A stretch of 64,000 bases of DNA. Source: Pseudonocardia benzenivorans CB1190 (GTDB taxonomy: Bacteria > Actinomycetota > Actinomycetes > Mycobacteriales > Pseudonocardiaceae). Below are positions 8,825-17,451 of this stretch, one piece after another. Every line of letters starts with the position of its first letter. The first letter of the stretch is position 1. Position numbers and translations under genes: made by a program. The notes under the pieces were generated by a model. That model saw nothing but the letters and a program-made list of their open reading frames with translations. It did no database searches and was not told the origin of the DNA. Location of the stretch: contig NC_015312.1 of NCBI RefSeq assembly GCF_000196675.2, positions 3,782,001 through 3,846,000 on the forward strand. The letters run 5' to 3'.

Positions 8825-9535
8825 ATGAGTCCCGCCCCCGACCCCCATTCGGCCGATCCGCGCGCGCGGGCCGCGGCCACGAAGCGCAACCGCACCCGGC
8901 GTGCGCTGCTCGATGCCGCCGACGCCACGTTCACCGCGCGGGGCTGGGTGCGCACGCGGATCGAGGACGTCGCCTCGAACGCGGGGGTCAGCTCGGCCAC
9001 CGCCTACAACCACTTCCCCGCCAAGCACGCGCTGATCGCCGAGGTCTTCGCACCGCTCATCGCCCCACTGGTCGCCGCGTGCCGCGCCGCCGCGGCGGAC
9101 GCGGCCCGGTCCGACACGCCGCCCGCCGAGGTCGTCGGCGCCCTTGTCACACAGATCCGCGCGCTGACCCGCATCGGCGTCCGCAACCGCGGGATCACCG
9201 CCGCCTACTGGGCCGCCACGCAGGACTACACGGTCCGCGTCGGCGCGCTCCCCGACCCCTCCGACGAGCAGGACCCCCGCGTGATCGCCCCCGTCGTCGA
9301 CGTACTGCTCGACCTGGTCGAGAACGGCCAGCGCAGCGGGGCGCTGCGGACCTTCCCGCCCGCCGCGCAGCTGTGCCCGTCGCTCGTCGACGTCCTGCTC
9401 GCCCGGATCGCGCTCGACACGAGTCCGGCGTCCGGGCAGCTCGCGCGCCTCGTCGCCACGCTGGCGCTGGGCGCCCTCGCGCCCGAACGCGTCGTCGAGG
9501 GGAGCGTCGACGGCTGGACACTGACCCCGTCCTGA
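8825..9535 (+). CDS. TetR/AcrR family transcriptional regulator
   Basis: A 236-residue one-component repressor-type protein. The N-terminal helix-turn-helix is clear: RRALLDAADATFTARGWVRTRIEDVASNAGVSSATAYNHFPAKHALIAEVF (about residues 24-74). The C-terminal ligand domain is divergent and Ala/Leu/Val rich, so no ligand can be guessed. ATG at 8825 was preferred to an upstream in-frame ATG at 8768 because the extra 19 residues have no family counterpart and a -10-like TACGCT sits at leaderless spacing. It is divergent from the sigma factor gene and convergent with rocD, so its target may be itself or the sigma gene. Confidence 0.85.
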   Translation: MSPAPDPHSADPRARAAATKRNRTRRALLDAADATFTARGWVRTRIEDVASNAGVSSATAYNHFPAKHALIAEVFAPLIAPLVAACRAAAADAARSDTPPAEVVGALVTQIRALTRIGVRNRGITAAYWAATQDYTVRVGALPDPSDEQDPRVIAPVVDVLLDLVENGQRSGALRTFPPAAQLCPSLVDVLLARIALDTSPASGQLARLVATLALGALAPERVVEGSVDGWTLTPS

Positions 9536-9563
9536 CCGCGTCCGGGGCCGGGGGCGGGGGCGG

Positions 9564-10799
9564 TCAGCCGGCGAGCCCGGCCAGCACCTCGCCGAGCGTC
9601 GCGAGAGCGTGCCGCAGGTCAGCCTCCGCGATGACCAGCGGCGGCGAGAGCCGCACCGTCGCACCGTGGGTCTCCTTGGCCAGCACGCCGCGGGCACACA
9701 GGGCCTCACAGACCGTCCGTCCGGTACCGAGCGCGGGGTCGATGTCGACCCCTGCCCACAGTCCGACGCTACGGAACGTGACGACGCCGCGACCGACCAG
9801 CGCCTCGAGCTCCGTGCGCAGGATTTCACCCAGCGTGACGACCTGACGGAGCAGGGCGGGCTCCGCCATCAGGCCTACCGCGGCCCGTCCGACGGCGCAG
9901 GCGAGCGGGTTCCCGCCGAACGTCGAGCCGTGCTGGCCGGGTCGCAGCACACCCAGGACGGCCTCGTCGGCGACGACGGCGGACACCGGCAGGATGCCCC
10001 CGCCCAGGGCCTTGCCCAGCAGGTAGACGTCGGCGTCGACGCCCCCGAGACCGCGCGTCGCCAGGACGTGCCCGGTGCGCCCGAAGCCGGACTGAACCTC
10101 GTCGGCCACGAAGAGGATCCCGGCGTCGGTGCAGATGTCGCGGACGGCCGCCAGGTAGCCCGGCGGCGGCACCACGACGCCGGCCTCGCCCTGCACCGGC
10201 TCGACGAGCACGGCGACGGTCTCGGGCCCGACGGCCGCCCGCAGGGCGTCCGCGTCGCCGTACGGGACGACGTCGAAGCCGGGCGCGAAGGGCCCGAACC
10301 CGTTGCGCGCCTCCGGATCCGTCGAGAAGCCGACGATGCCGATGGTGCGGCCGTGGAAGTTGTTCGCCGCGACCACGACCCGGGCCCGGTCGTGGGGCAC
10401 GCCGCGGACCTCGTAGCCCCACTTGCGGGCGACCTTCAGCCCCGACTCGACGGCCTCGGCGCCGGTGTTCATCGGCAGCACCATCTGCTTGCCGACCAGC
10501 GCCGCGAGCTCGGCGCAGAACGGGCCGAGCTGGTCGTTGCCGAACGCCCGGCCGGTGAGCGTCAGCCGGTCGAGCTGGCGGTGCGCGGCGGCCACCAGCG
10601 CGGGATGGCCGTGTCCGAAGTTGAGCGCCGAGTACCCGGCGAGACAGTCGATGTACTCGCGGCCCTCGACGTCGACGACGCGGGCACCCGAGCCGCTGGT
10701 CAGCACGACGGGCAGGGGCGCGTAGTTGTGCGCGGAACGCTCGGCGAGCAGCTGCTCGTGCCATGTGGTGGTCGCGGCGAGCGGGTCGGTCAGGGTCAC
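9564..10799 (-). CDS. rocD: Ornithine--oxo-acid transaminase
   Basis: A 411-residue class III PLP aminotransferase. RocD moves the delta-amino group of ornithine to 2-oxoglutarate, giving glutamate semialdehyde for proline/glutamate. Diagnostic segments: NYAPLPVVL and GREYIDCLAGYSALNFGHGHP near the N-terminus, PMNTGAEAVESGLKVARKWGYEVRG (ornithine aminotransferase signature), ANNFHGRTIG, FVADEVQSGFGRTG and the PLP-lysine segment LLGKALGGGILPVSA. The GTG at 10799 is chosen because GGGAGG lies 5 bp upstream; an upstream ATG at 10889 would add 30 unrelated residues. It lies downstream of an Lrp/AsnC regulator and near arcA, so the job is arginine/ornithine breakdown. Phased direct repeats lie in its upstream region. 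Confidence 0.95.
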   Translation of the reverse strand: MTLTDPLAATTTWHEQLLAERSAHNYAPLPVVLTSGSGARVVDVEGREYIDCLAGYSALNFGHGHPALVAAAHRQLDRLTLTGRAFGNDQLGPFCAELAALVGKQMVLPMNTGAEAVESGLKVARKWGYEVRGVPHDRARVVVAANNFHGRTIGIVGFSTDPEARNGFGPFAPGFDVVPYGDADALRAAVGPETVAVLVEPVQGEAGVVVPPPGYLAAVRDICTDAGILFVADEVQSGFGRTGHVLATRGLGGVDADVYLLGKALGGGILPVSAVVADEAVLGVLRPGQHGSTFGGNPLACAVGRAAVGLMAEPALLRQVVTLGEILRTELEALVGRGVVTFRSVGLWAGVDIDPALGTGRTVCEALCARGVLAKETHGATVRLSPPLVIAEADLRHALATLGEVLAGLAG

Positions 10800-10875
10800 G
10801 GCAGCCTCCCGGGTCGCGACGGGTGGTCGCGTACCTCGACGGTAGGAAGCCCCGCCGTGCACGACAATCGGCCTC

Positions 10876-10936
10876 CGTTGCGCGTCCACGGCGGATCGTT
10901 GCGCGTCCGGCGCCCGCCGTGGCGGATCGTTGCGCG
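10876..10936. promoter_or_regulatory. Three phased direct repeats upstream of rocD, putative Lrp-type operator
   Basis: CGTTGCGCG occurs at 10876-10884, 10897-10905 and 10928-10936. The last two belong to identical 16-bp copies (GGCGGATCGTTGCGCG, 10890-10905 and 10921-10936), and the first two share CGTTGCGCGTCC. Centre spacings are 21 and 31 bp, close to two and three helical turns, so all copies face the same side of DNA. They lie 77-137 bp before the rocD start, directly after the Lrp/AsnC gene. Arrays like this suit octameric Lrp-family binding. The link to this regulator is inferred. Confidence 0.6.
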
Positions 10937-10953
10937 GGCGCCGGTTCCCGCGA

Positions 10954-11424
10954 TCAGGCCCGGGGACCGGCCCCGCGGCGCAGCAGCGGCGAGAGCACCA
11001 GGACCGACCGGGTCCTGGCGACGAACGGCTCTGCCCCGATGCGCTCGAGGACCCGTTCGAAGTCGCGCATGTCGGCGGCGAGGATGTGCAACAGCGCGTC
11101 CGCGTCGCCGGAGATCGTGCTCGCGTCGACGACCTCCGCGAACGGCTCCACCGCCGCCCTGATCACCTCCGGCGGGGTCGAGGACCGGCAGAACAGCTCC
11201 ACGTAGCCCTCGACGGTCCAGCCGAGGGCCGCGGGGTCGATCGTCACCGTGAAGCCGGTGATCGCCCCGCCCGCGCGCAGCCGGTCGACGCGGCGCTTGA
11301 CCGCGGAGGCCGTCAGCCCGACGCGCCCGCCCAGGTCGGCGTAGCTGCGCCGGGCGTCGTCGGTGAGCAGGGCGATCAGCTGCTCGTCGAGCCGGTCCAG
11401 CCGCATGTGCGCATCATCGGGCAT
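10954..11424 (-). CDS. Lrp/AsnC family regulator of arginine/ornithine catabolism
   Basis: About 156 residues (150 if the ATG at 11406 is used). N-terminal AsnC-type helix-turn-helix: [52 protein letters not shown]; then the RAM/ligand domain with [18 protein letters not shown] and [26 protein letters not shown]. Proteins of this family sense amino acids and bind as dimers to octamers. It is divergent from arcA with only about 10 bp between the starts and lies directly upstream of rocD, so arginine or ornithine sensing is likely. Neither start has a Shine-Dalgarno sequence, which suggests leaderless transcripts on both sides. Confidence 0.85.
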   Translation of the reverse strand: MPDDAHMRLDRLDEQLIALLTDDARRSYADLGGRVGLTASAVKRRVDRLRAGGAITGFTVTIDPAALGWTVEGYVELFCRSSTPPEVIRAAVEPFAEVVDASTISGDADALLHILAADMRDFERVLERIGAEPFVARTRSVLVLSPLLRRGAGPRA

Positions 11425-11434
11425 CCTCGGCCAC

Positions 11435-12655
11435 ATGTACCGGGTGGACTCGGAGGTCGGCACGCTGCGCCGGGTGGTCGTGCACCGCCCCGGGCTCGAG
11501 CTCAAGCGGCTCACGCCGGGCAACAAGGACCGGCTGCTGTTCGACGACGTGCTGTGGGTCGCCCGCGCACAGGCCGAGCACGACCGGTTCGCCGCGGTGC
11601 TGCGCGAGCGCGGCGTGCAGGTCGACCTGTTCGGCGACCTGTTCCGCGAGACCCTTTCCGTCCCCGCGGCGCGCAAGCACGTCCTCGACACCGTGGTCGA
11701 CGACCGGATCTACGGCCCGCCCGCCGTCGAGGGCCTGCGCCGGTGCTTCGACGAGATGGACCTCGACACCCTCGCGGAGCACCTCGTCGGGGGCATCACC
11801 AAGCGCGAGGTGCTCGAGCGGGTCCCCGAGCCCCGCTCGATGGCCTTCCACGTCCTCGGCCTCGACGACTTCGTCCTCGAACCGCTGCCCAACCACCTCT
11901 ACACGCGCGACACGTCGGTGTGGATCCACGGCGGGGTCGCGGTGAACTCGATGCGCCGGGAGGCCCGCCGGCGCGAGTCGCTGCACTGGGAGGCCGTGTA
12001 CCGCTGGCACCCGGGGTTCGCGGGTGCCGACTTCGCGACCTGGTCAGACGGCGCGGCCGCCGGCCCGGCGACCGTCGAGGGCGGGGACGTGCTCGTCGTC
12101 GGCGGGGGCGCGCTGCTCGTCGGACTCTCCGAACGCACGACGCCACAGGGCATCGAGCTCCTCGCCCGGCGGCTGTTCGCCGCGGGCGAGGTCGACCGGA
12201 TCGTGGCGTTGCGGCTGCCGTCCGCACGCGCGCTCATGCACCTCGACACCGTCATGACGATGGCCGACCCGGAGACCCTCGTGACCTACGCCGGGCTGGG
12301 CATGCTGCCCGCCTACACCGTCCGGCCCGGCGCGAGCCCCGACGAGATGGACGTGACCGACCATCCGCCCGCCGACATGCACACCGCGATCGCCGCGGCG
12401 CTCGGGGTGCCGCGGCTGCGGGTGCTCACCGCCGCGCAGGACGTGCACTCCGCCGAGCGCGAGCAGTGGGACGACGGGTGCAACGTGCTGGCCGTCTCCC
12501 CTGGCGTGGTTGTCGCCTACGAGCGGAACGTCACCACGAACACCCACCTGCGGCGCAACGGCATCGAGGTCCTGGAGATCCCGGGGGGCGAGCTGGGCCG
12601 GGGCCGCGGCGGGCCGCGGTGCATGAGCTGCCCGGTGCTGCGCGACCCCGCCTGA
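11435..12655 (+). CDS. arcA: Arginine deiminase
   Basis: A 406-residue guanidino-group-modifying enzyme converting arginine to citrulline and ammonia. Visible family blocks: [68 protein letters not shown] and the C-terminal GGPRCMSCP with the catalytic Cys (residue 396). Full length. The ATG at 11435 directly precedes [13 protein letters not shown], the usual N-terminus; there is no Shine-Dalgarno, and CATCCT seven bases upstream could be a leaderless -10. Neither arcB (ornithine carbamoyltransferase) nor arcC is nearby, so this is not a complete ADI energy pathway in this window; citrulline must be used elsewhere. Confidence 0.95.
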   Translation: MYRVDSEVGTLRRVVVHRPGLELKRLTPGNKDRLLFDDVLWVARAQAEHDRFAAVLRERGVQVDLFGDLFRETLSVPAARKHVLDTVVDDRIYGPPAVEGLRRCFDEMDLDTLAEHLVGGITKREVLERVPEPRSMAFHVLGLDDFVLEPLPNHLYTRDTSVWIHGGVAVNSMRREARRRESLHWEAVYRWHPGFAGADFATWSDGAAAGPATVEGGDVLVVGGGALLVGLSERTTPQGIELLARRLFAAGEVDRIVALRLPSARALMHLDTVMTMADPETLVTYAGLGMLPAYTVRPGASPDEMDVTDHPPADMHTAIAAALGVPRLRVLTAAQDVHSAEREQWDDGCNVLAVSPGVVVAYERNVTTNTHLRRNGIEVLEIPGGELGRGRGGPRCMSCPVLRDPA

Positions 12656-12689
12656 GCACGGCCGGGGCCCCACGGGGGGCGAACCGGCG

Positions 12690-12726
12690 TAGACTGATGG
12701 TCGAACCGGTGGTCCAGACAGGGAGG
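12690..12726 (+). promoter_or_regulatory. Candidate promoter and ribosome-binding site of the FAD monooxygenase gene
   Basis: TAGACT (12690-12695) fits a -10, and GGGAGG (12721-12726) lies 5 bp before the ATG. The octamer CGAACCGG occurs twice around the -10 (12680-12687 and 12702-12709), a possible operator for the downstream TetR protein. No clear -35 is seen. Confidence 0.4.
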
Positions 12727-12731
12727 CGGAC

Positions 12732-13919
12732 ATGCGGGTGTTGATCGTCGGTAGCGGGATCGCCGGGCCCACGTTGGCCTACTGGCTGGCCAGGACGGGG
12801 CACGAGCCCACCCTTGTCGAGCGTGCGCCGCAGCCGCGGCGCGGCGGGTACCTCGTCGACTTCTGGGGTGCCGGGTTCGACGTCGCCGAGCGGATGGGCA
12901 TCGCGGCGGAGCTGCACCGCTCGGGCCACCACCTGACCGAGGCCCGCTCGGTCGACCGCCGCGGCCGGCGGGTGGCCTCGTTCCCGGCGGAGGCGGTCGT
13001 GGGAGATCTCGGCGACCGCTACGTCACGATCGCCCGCTCCGACCTGGCCTCGACGATCATGTCCGCGCTGGACGGACGCGTCGAGACCCTGTTCGGCGAG
13101 ACGGTCGCGGCGGTCGACGACGTCGACGGGGCCGTGCACGTGCGCTTCGCGAGCGGCACGTCCCGCGACTTCGATCTGGTGGTCGGCGCCGACGGGCTGC
13201 ATTCCGCGGTGCGCACGCTCACCTTCGGTGCGCAGGAGCAGTTCGAGCGCTACCTCGGGATGGTCGTGGCCGTGTTCGAGGTCGAGGGGTACGCGCCCCG
13301 GACCGAAGGTGCTGCCGTCATGCACGCCGACGTCGGGTTCCAGCTGCTGCGGGTGTCGCTGCGCGACGACGTCACGATGTTCTGCGTCTCCCTCCGCCAC
13401 GACGACGGCCTCGCAGCCGTGCCGGACGGCCCGCAGGAGCAGCAGGCGCTGCTGCGTCACCGGCTCGCCGGCGCCGGCTGGGAGACGCCGGCCGTACTGG
13501 ACGCGATGGGCGCGGCCCGCACGTTCTTCTTCGACCGCGTCAGCCAGATCCGGATGCCGTCCTGGACGCGGGGACGGGTGGCGCTGGTCGGCGACGCGGC
13601 GGCGTGCCCGTCGTTCCTCGCCGGTCAGGGTTCCGCGCTGGCGATGGTCGAGGCCTACGTCCTGGCCGTCGAGCTCGCCCGTGCCGACGGCGACCATGCC
13701 CGCGCGTTCGCCCGTTACCACGAGCGTCTCGGCCCCCTGCTGCGGTCCAAACAGGACGCAGCCGTGGGCCTCGGACTGGCGTTCGCACCGCGGAGCAGGG
13801 CCGCGCTGGCCGTGCGGAACGTCGCGATGCGGCTGATGGGCCTCCCCTACGTGCCGAACCTCGTCATGGGCCGCAGCCTGCGCGACGCCGTCGAGCTGCC
13901 GGCCGTGCCGGTCGCCTGA
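12732..13919 (+). CDS. FAD-dependent aromatic-type monooxygenase
   Basis: A 395-residue group A flavin monooxygenase (PHBH fold; TetX/UbiH-like). Residues 1-31 form the dinucleotide fold with GSGIAG and the closing acidic residue in LVERA; the GADGLHSAVR motif (DG motif, about residue 152) and VALVGDAAACPSFLAGQGSALAMVEAYVLA (second FAD motif, about 281-311) are complete. Such enzymes hydroxylate aromatic or polyketide-like substrates using NAD(P)H and oxygen, and some inactivate antibiotics. The neighbouring TetR gene begins 6 bp after its stop, so they form a two-gene operon that probably responds to the enzyme's substrate. The substrate cannot be read from sequence. Confidence 0.88.
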   Translation: MRVLIVGSGIAGPTLAYWLARTGHEPTLVERAPQPRRGGYLVDFWGAGFDVAERMGIAAELHRSGHHLTEARSVDRRGRRVASFPAEAVVGDLGDRYVTIARSDLASTIMSALDGRVETLFGETVAAVDDVDGAVHVRFASGTSRDFDLVVGADGLHSAVRTLTFGAQEQFERYLGMVVAVFEVEGYAPRTEGAAVMHADVGFQLLRVSLRDDVTMFCVSLRHDDGLAAVPDGPQEQQALLRHRLAGAGWETPAVLDAMGAARTFFFDRVSQIRMPSWTRGRVALVGDAAACPSFLAGQGSALAMVEAYVLAVELARADGDHARAFARYHERLGPLLRSKQDAAVGLGLAFAPRSRAALAVRNVAMRLMGLPYVPNLVMGRSLRDAVELPAVPVA

Positions 13920-13925
13920 GCCGCC

Positions 13926-14546
13926 GTGGTCCGCCCTCGCTTCGCCAGACTCCCCCCGGCCCAGCAGCAGGCGATCCTGCGCGCCGCGCTCGACGAGTTC
14001 GCCACCCACGGCTTCCACGACGCCTCGCTCAACCGGGTCATCGACGCCGCCGGCATCTCCAAGGGCTCGATGTACTACTACTTCGACGACAAGGCAGACC
14101 TGTTCGCACACGTCGCACGGGTCGAGTTCGAGCGCCTGCTCGCCGACGTCGGGCCCGTCGCCCGCCCGCCCGAGCCCGGCCCCGACGCCTTCTGGTCGGC
14201 CGTCGAGCGCTTCTACCGCGACGCCCTCACCCGGCTGGCCGCCCACCCCCGGGTGGCCTCGCTGGCGCGCACCTGGCTCGGGGCGTCGGAGAACCCCGCC
14301 CTCCAGCGGGCGCAGCTCGAGCTGGAGGCGACGGTCATGCCGTGGCTGGAACGCGTTCTCGTCCTCGGCCAGTCCAGCGGTGCGGTACGCACGGACCTTC
14401 CGTCCGACCTGCTGATCGCCGTCGCGATCGGCATGGGCAGGGCGATGGACACCTGGCTGCTGTCCCGACCGCCCGACGACACCGCGCCACCGCCGACCGG
14501 CGCGCTGGTCGGGATGCTCCGCCGCGCCCTCGAACCGCAGACGTGA
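13926..14546 (+). CDS. TetR/AcrR family regulator paired with the monooxygenase
   Basis: A 206-residue regulator with a canonical helix-turn-helix (QQAILRAALDEFATHGFHDASLNRVIDAAGISKGSMYYYFDDKADLFAHV, about residues 16-63) and a C-terminal helical ligand domain. GTG start 6 bp after the monooxygenase stop, indicating co-transcription. As is common for such pairs, it probably represses its own operon until a small aromatic ligand binds; the duplicated CGAACCGG before the monooxygenase gene is a candidate site. The IS5 element starts 58 bp downstream of its stop. Confidence 0.88.
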   Translation: MVRPRFARLPPAQQQAILRAALDEFATHGFHDASLNRVIDAAGISKGSMYYYFDDKADLFAHVARVEFERLLADVGPVARPPEPGPDAFWSAVERFYRDALTRLAAHPRVASLARTWLGASENPALQRAQLELEATVMPWLERVLVLGQSSGAVRTDLPSDLLIAVAIGMGRAMDTWLLSRPPDDTAPPPTGALVGMLRRALEPQT

Positions 14547-14604
14547 ACGGCTCCGCGGCGGCCGTCGGCACCGGCCGACCGTCGCCGCCGGTCCTGCCCG
14601 CTCA

Positions 14605-14630
14605 GAGAGTGTTGTAGAACCTCGGTGGTC
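14605..14630. repeat. Left terminal inverted repeat of the IS5 element
   Basis: Reads GAGAGTGTTGTAGAACCTCG and continues GTGGTCA. Compared with the reverse complement of the other end it agrees over about 26 positions, with three mismatches and one single-base gap. Confidence 0.85.
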
Positions 14631-15513
14631 AGTCTTTGAGGTCTTCTGCTAGTCGGCGGGCGGCTTCCTTCTCAATGTCACTGCGGGGAGCGGGGAGTTC
14701 CTCACCGGCGAGGCGGGCGGCCATCAGCCGGATCATCGCGAACTTGATCATCGCCTCGGCGTGGGCGGTCTTGCGTTCGTAGTCCCGGGCCAACCGTCTA
14801 CACCTCGTCAACCAGCCGAAGGTTCTCTCGACCACCCACCGGCGGGGCAGCACCTGGAACCCTTTCACGTCGGCGTTACGCGGCACCGCGACCACCTCCA
14901 GCCCCTCACTGCGCCGGGCCCAACCGACCAGGCCCGCGTCCACCGAGTTGACATAGCCGCCGTCGACCCACACCAACCCGAGCAGCGGGAACCGGGCCCG
15001 GGCACCGGACAGCATCAACCGGGCCCCGGCCCGGTCCTGCACCGACGCCGAGTGCACCACCACGTGCAGCACCAGGCCCAGGGTGTCGACCAGCAGGTGG
15101 CGCTTGCGGCCCCGGACGCGTTTACCGGCGTCGTAGCCGATCTGTTCACCGCCCTCGCTGGACTTCGCCGACTGGGAGTCCAGCACCGCCGCCGAGGGCT
15201 GCGGGTCACGCCCGTCGGCGATGCGGACCCGTTCACGCAGCACCTCGTGGACCCGGTCCCAGGTGCCGTCGCGGGTCCAGGCCCGAAACCACTGGTAGGC
15301 GATGCTCCACGGGGCCAGATCGTGCGGGACCAGCCGCCAGGCGCACCCGCTGACCAGCACATAAGAGATCGTGTCGATGATCAACCGGCGGGAGTGCACG
15401 TATGGGCGTCCGCCCAACACCGCCGCCGGGCGGGGCAGCAACGGCTCGATCAACACCCACTGGGCGTCGGTCACCGAGGAGTCATACGCCGGTTTGCAGG
15501 TACAGACACACAC
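14629..15513 (-). CDS. IS5-family DDE transposase
   Basis: A 294-residue single-frame transposase. The N-terminal part (SVTDAQWVLIEPLLP, GCAWRLVPHDLAPWSIAYQWFRAWTRDGTWDRVHEVL) and the catalytic core (VLDSQSAKSSEGGEQIGYDAGKRVRGRKRHLLVDTLG, VWVDGGY, LPRRWVVERTFGWLTRCRRLARDYER) are typical. Catalytic residues by eye are Asp112, Asp184 and Glu229, all present with no stop or frameshift, so activity is plausible. The C-terminus carries an extra acidic tail (APRSDIEKEAARRLAEDLKD). The start is the first ATG inside the right inverted repeat; a start slightly downstream is possible. Confidence 0.93.
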   Translation of the reverse strand: MCVCTCKPAYDSSVTDAQWVLIEPLLPRPAAVLGGRPYVHSRRLIIDTISYVLVSGCAWRLVPHDLAPWSIAYQWFRAWTRDGTWDRVHEVLRERVRIADGRDPQPSAAVLDSQSAKSSEGGEQIGYDAGKRVRGRKRHLLVDTLGLVLHVVVHSASVQDRAGARLMLSGARARFPLLGLVWVDGGYVNSVDAGLVGWARRSEGLEVVAVPRNADVKGFQVLPRRWVVERTFGWLTRCRRLARDYERKTAHAEAMIKFAMIRLMAARLAGEELPAPRSDIEKEAARRLAEDLKD

Positions 15514-15563
15514 CCGACCGGATGATCAACAGGTCCGGGCGACTACTACGGCCGCCACGCCGA

Positions 15564-15590
15564 GTGATCACCAGGTTTCACAACACTCTC
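15564..15590. repeat. Right terminal inverted repeat of the IS5 element
   Basis: Its reverse complement begins GAGAGTGTTGTGAAACCTGG and continues TGATCA, pairing with the left end. It lies just upstream of the transposase start. Confidence 0.85.
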
Positions 15591-17033
15591 TCAGACCGCC
15601 GAGATCGGAGGCCGTCGATGCGCCCATGGGGCTTCGGCCTCCAGCTGGCCGGCGAGGCCGAGCAGGATGTGCTCCTCGCCGAGTCTCGCAACGGCCTGGA
15701 CCCCGACAGGCAGTCCGTCGGCCGTCCAGTGCAGTGGCAGGGAGACCGCCGGCTGCCCCGTCGCGTTCTGGAGCTGCGTGAACGGCGCGAACGACCACAT
15801 CCGTCGACGGACCTCGAACGGGTCCGCGCCGGGCTCGGTCACGAACGATCCGATGGGCACGGGCGGCAGTCCGAGCGTCGGGGTGAGCATCACGTCGAAG
15901 TCCTCGTGGAAGCGTGCGACCTGCCGACTCACGGCCTGTAGGTCCTGCACGGCCGTGAGGTACTCGCCACCGCTGATGTTCTCGCCGCGTCGGGCCATCA
16001 GCCACACCAGCGGCTCGATCTCGTCCTCGCGGGGCTCCCGTCCCCGCAGCCGCGTGACGTCGCGGAGACCGGCGGCGACGGCCACCGCGAGCATGCGGGT
16101 GAAGTTGCCGAACAAGACGTCCTCGTCGATGGCGGGCCGGGCCTCGACCACCTTGTGCCCCAACGACTCGCAGAGCGCGGCGGCGTGTCGAACCGCCGCC
16201 CGGCACTCCTCGTGGATGGCGTTCCCGCCGTATGTGTGCTCGGTGAACGCGATCGTCAGCGGCCGATCCACGCGGCCGGTGGCCTCGAGGAACGTCGTGG
16301 GCGGATTCCCGAACCAGTACGGCGCACCCGTGTCCGGCCCGTGCGTGGCGTCGAGGGCCGCCGCGGTGTCGCGCACGCTGCGGCTGACGACGTGTTCGGC
16401 GACCAGCCCTCCCCAGACCTCGCCGTAACGGGGGCCGAGCGGATTGCGGCCCCGGCTCGGCTTGAGGCCCACCAGCCCACAGCACGACGCCGGGATGCGG
16501 ATCGACCCGCCGCCGTCGTTCGCGTGTGCGAGAGGGACGAGGCCGGCCGCGACGGCCGCAGCTGCCCCGCCGCTCGAACCGCCGGTCGACATGTCCGGGT
16601 TCCACGGATTCCGGGTCGCACCGAACAGTACGGGCTCGGTCGAGGGACCGACGGCCATCTCGGGCAGGTTGGTCTTGCCGAGGATGATCAGGCCCGCTGC
16701 CTTGTACCGCCTCGTCAGCTCCGCGTCCTCGCTCGACACGTTGCCCTCGAGGAACCTGCTGCCCGCCCGGTAGGGCTGTCCCGCGTACTCGGCGAGCAGG
16801 TCTTTCAACAGGAACGGGACGCCGTGGAGCGGCCCGGTCGGAGCAGCCGCCGACGGGGCCCGCCGCGCGGCTGCCAGGCCTTCGTCGAACATGTAGTGGA
16901 TCACCGCGTTGATCCGTGGGTTGAGCGCCTCGATCCTCGAGATGGCCGCGCGCGCGAGCTCTTCGGAGGTGACCTCGCCCTCGCGGACGAGCTCTGCCTG
17001 ACCGACTGCGTCCACCTCAGCGGCTACCGACAT
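15591..17033 (-). CDS. Amidase-signature family hydrolase
   Basis: A 480-residue amidase of the Ser-cisSer-Lys class, which hydrolyses amides to acid and amine. Triad by eye: Lys77 ([10 protein letters not shown]), Ser153 in TGGSSGG and Ser177 in [12 protein letters not shown], with the usual spacing of 76 and 24. GatA-like core but no GatB/GatC partner, so this is a free catabolic amidase. ATG at 17033 has GGAGG ten bases upstream. The stop codon TGA is the target-site duplication of the adjacent IS5 element; the last residues RRPPISAV appear natural. It is divergent from hyuA across a 418-bp region and is probably regulated together with the hyu genes. Confidence 0.92.
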   Translation of the reverse strand: MSVAAEVDAVGQAELVREGEVTSEELARAAISRIEALNPRINAVIHYMFDEGLAAARRAPSAAAPTGPLHGVPFLLKDLLAEYAGQPYRAGSRFLEGNVSSEDAELTRRYKAAGLIILGKTNLPEMAVGPSTEPVLFGATRNPWNPDMSTGGSSGGAAAAVAAGLVPLAHANDGGGSIRIPASCCGLVGLKPSRGRNPLGPRYGEVWGGLVAEHVVSRSVRDTAAALDATHGPDTGAPYWFGNPPTTFLEATGRVDRPLTIAFTEHTYGGNAIHEECRAAVRHAAALCESLGHKVVEARPAIDEDVLFGNFTRMLAVAVAAGLRDVTRLRGREPREDEIEPLVWLMARRGENISGGEYLTAVQDLQAVSRQVARFHEDFDVMLTPTLGLPPVPIGSFVTEPGADPFEVRRRMWSFAPFTQLQNATGQPAVSLPLHWTADGLPVGVQAVARLGEEHILLGLAGQLEAEAPWAHRRPPISAV

Positions 17034-17451
17034 TCCTCGACGACCTCCGGCTTCGTCCCGCCGCCGGCGTCCGCGGACGCGGTACCGGCACCTACGCACG
17101 ACGGTAGGCGGCGGTGTGCCCGGGATCGATGGGCAGACATCGAGTGCCGCCGCCTCGGGGCTCGACATGTGCTCAACGACCGCGGGAGCGAGGCGGCCGC
17201 CGGGACCGCGGCGAGGACGCCCCGGACGTGTGCGGGCGCACCGAGTTCGGGTGACCCGACGCCTCCTCCCGCCCACCGGACTGCAACTGCACAACCGGTC
17301 CCGGTCAAGGCTGTGAGCCTGTCGCTTGTGACGCAACGTGCCCGCGTCTGTACTGGGCTCGCCGGTCCGCGTGTGCCAGGTCACCCCACAGCGGGTCCGA
17401 TTCCAGCGGCCGCCCACCCACCGGCAGTCGAGCAACCGAAAGGGACACCAC
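17034..17451. other. Divergent control region between amidase and hyuA
   Basis: A 418-bp stretch with no supportable gene. It separates the amidase and hyuA starts, so it should carry both promoters and any site for the PucR-type regulator. I see no clean -10/-35 pair or strong palindrome. The ribosome-binding site of hyuA (GAAAGGGA, about 17437-17444) is at its right end. Confidence 0.5.

Larger units (their letters stand above)
14605..15590 (-). mobile_element. IS5-family insertion sequence, 986 bp, apparently intact
   Basis: The element is bounded by imperfect inverted repeats beginning GAGAGTGTTGT at both ends, with a TCA target duplication outside each end (14602-14604 and 15591-15593), matching the TNA-type 3-bp target of many IS5-family elements. 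It contains one transposase gene with a complete DDE triad. The right-hand TCA, read on the minus strand, is the TGA stop codon of the amidase gene, so insertion happened exactly at that stop and duplication left the gene intact. The element has separated the convergent tetR and amidase genes. Confidence 0.88.

Noticed and set aside
17034-17451. A riboswitch or leader RNA before hyuA
   Set aside because: No recognisable conserved riboswitch core or attenuator-like hairpin series could be seen.
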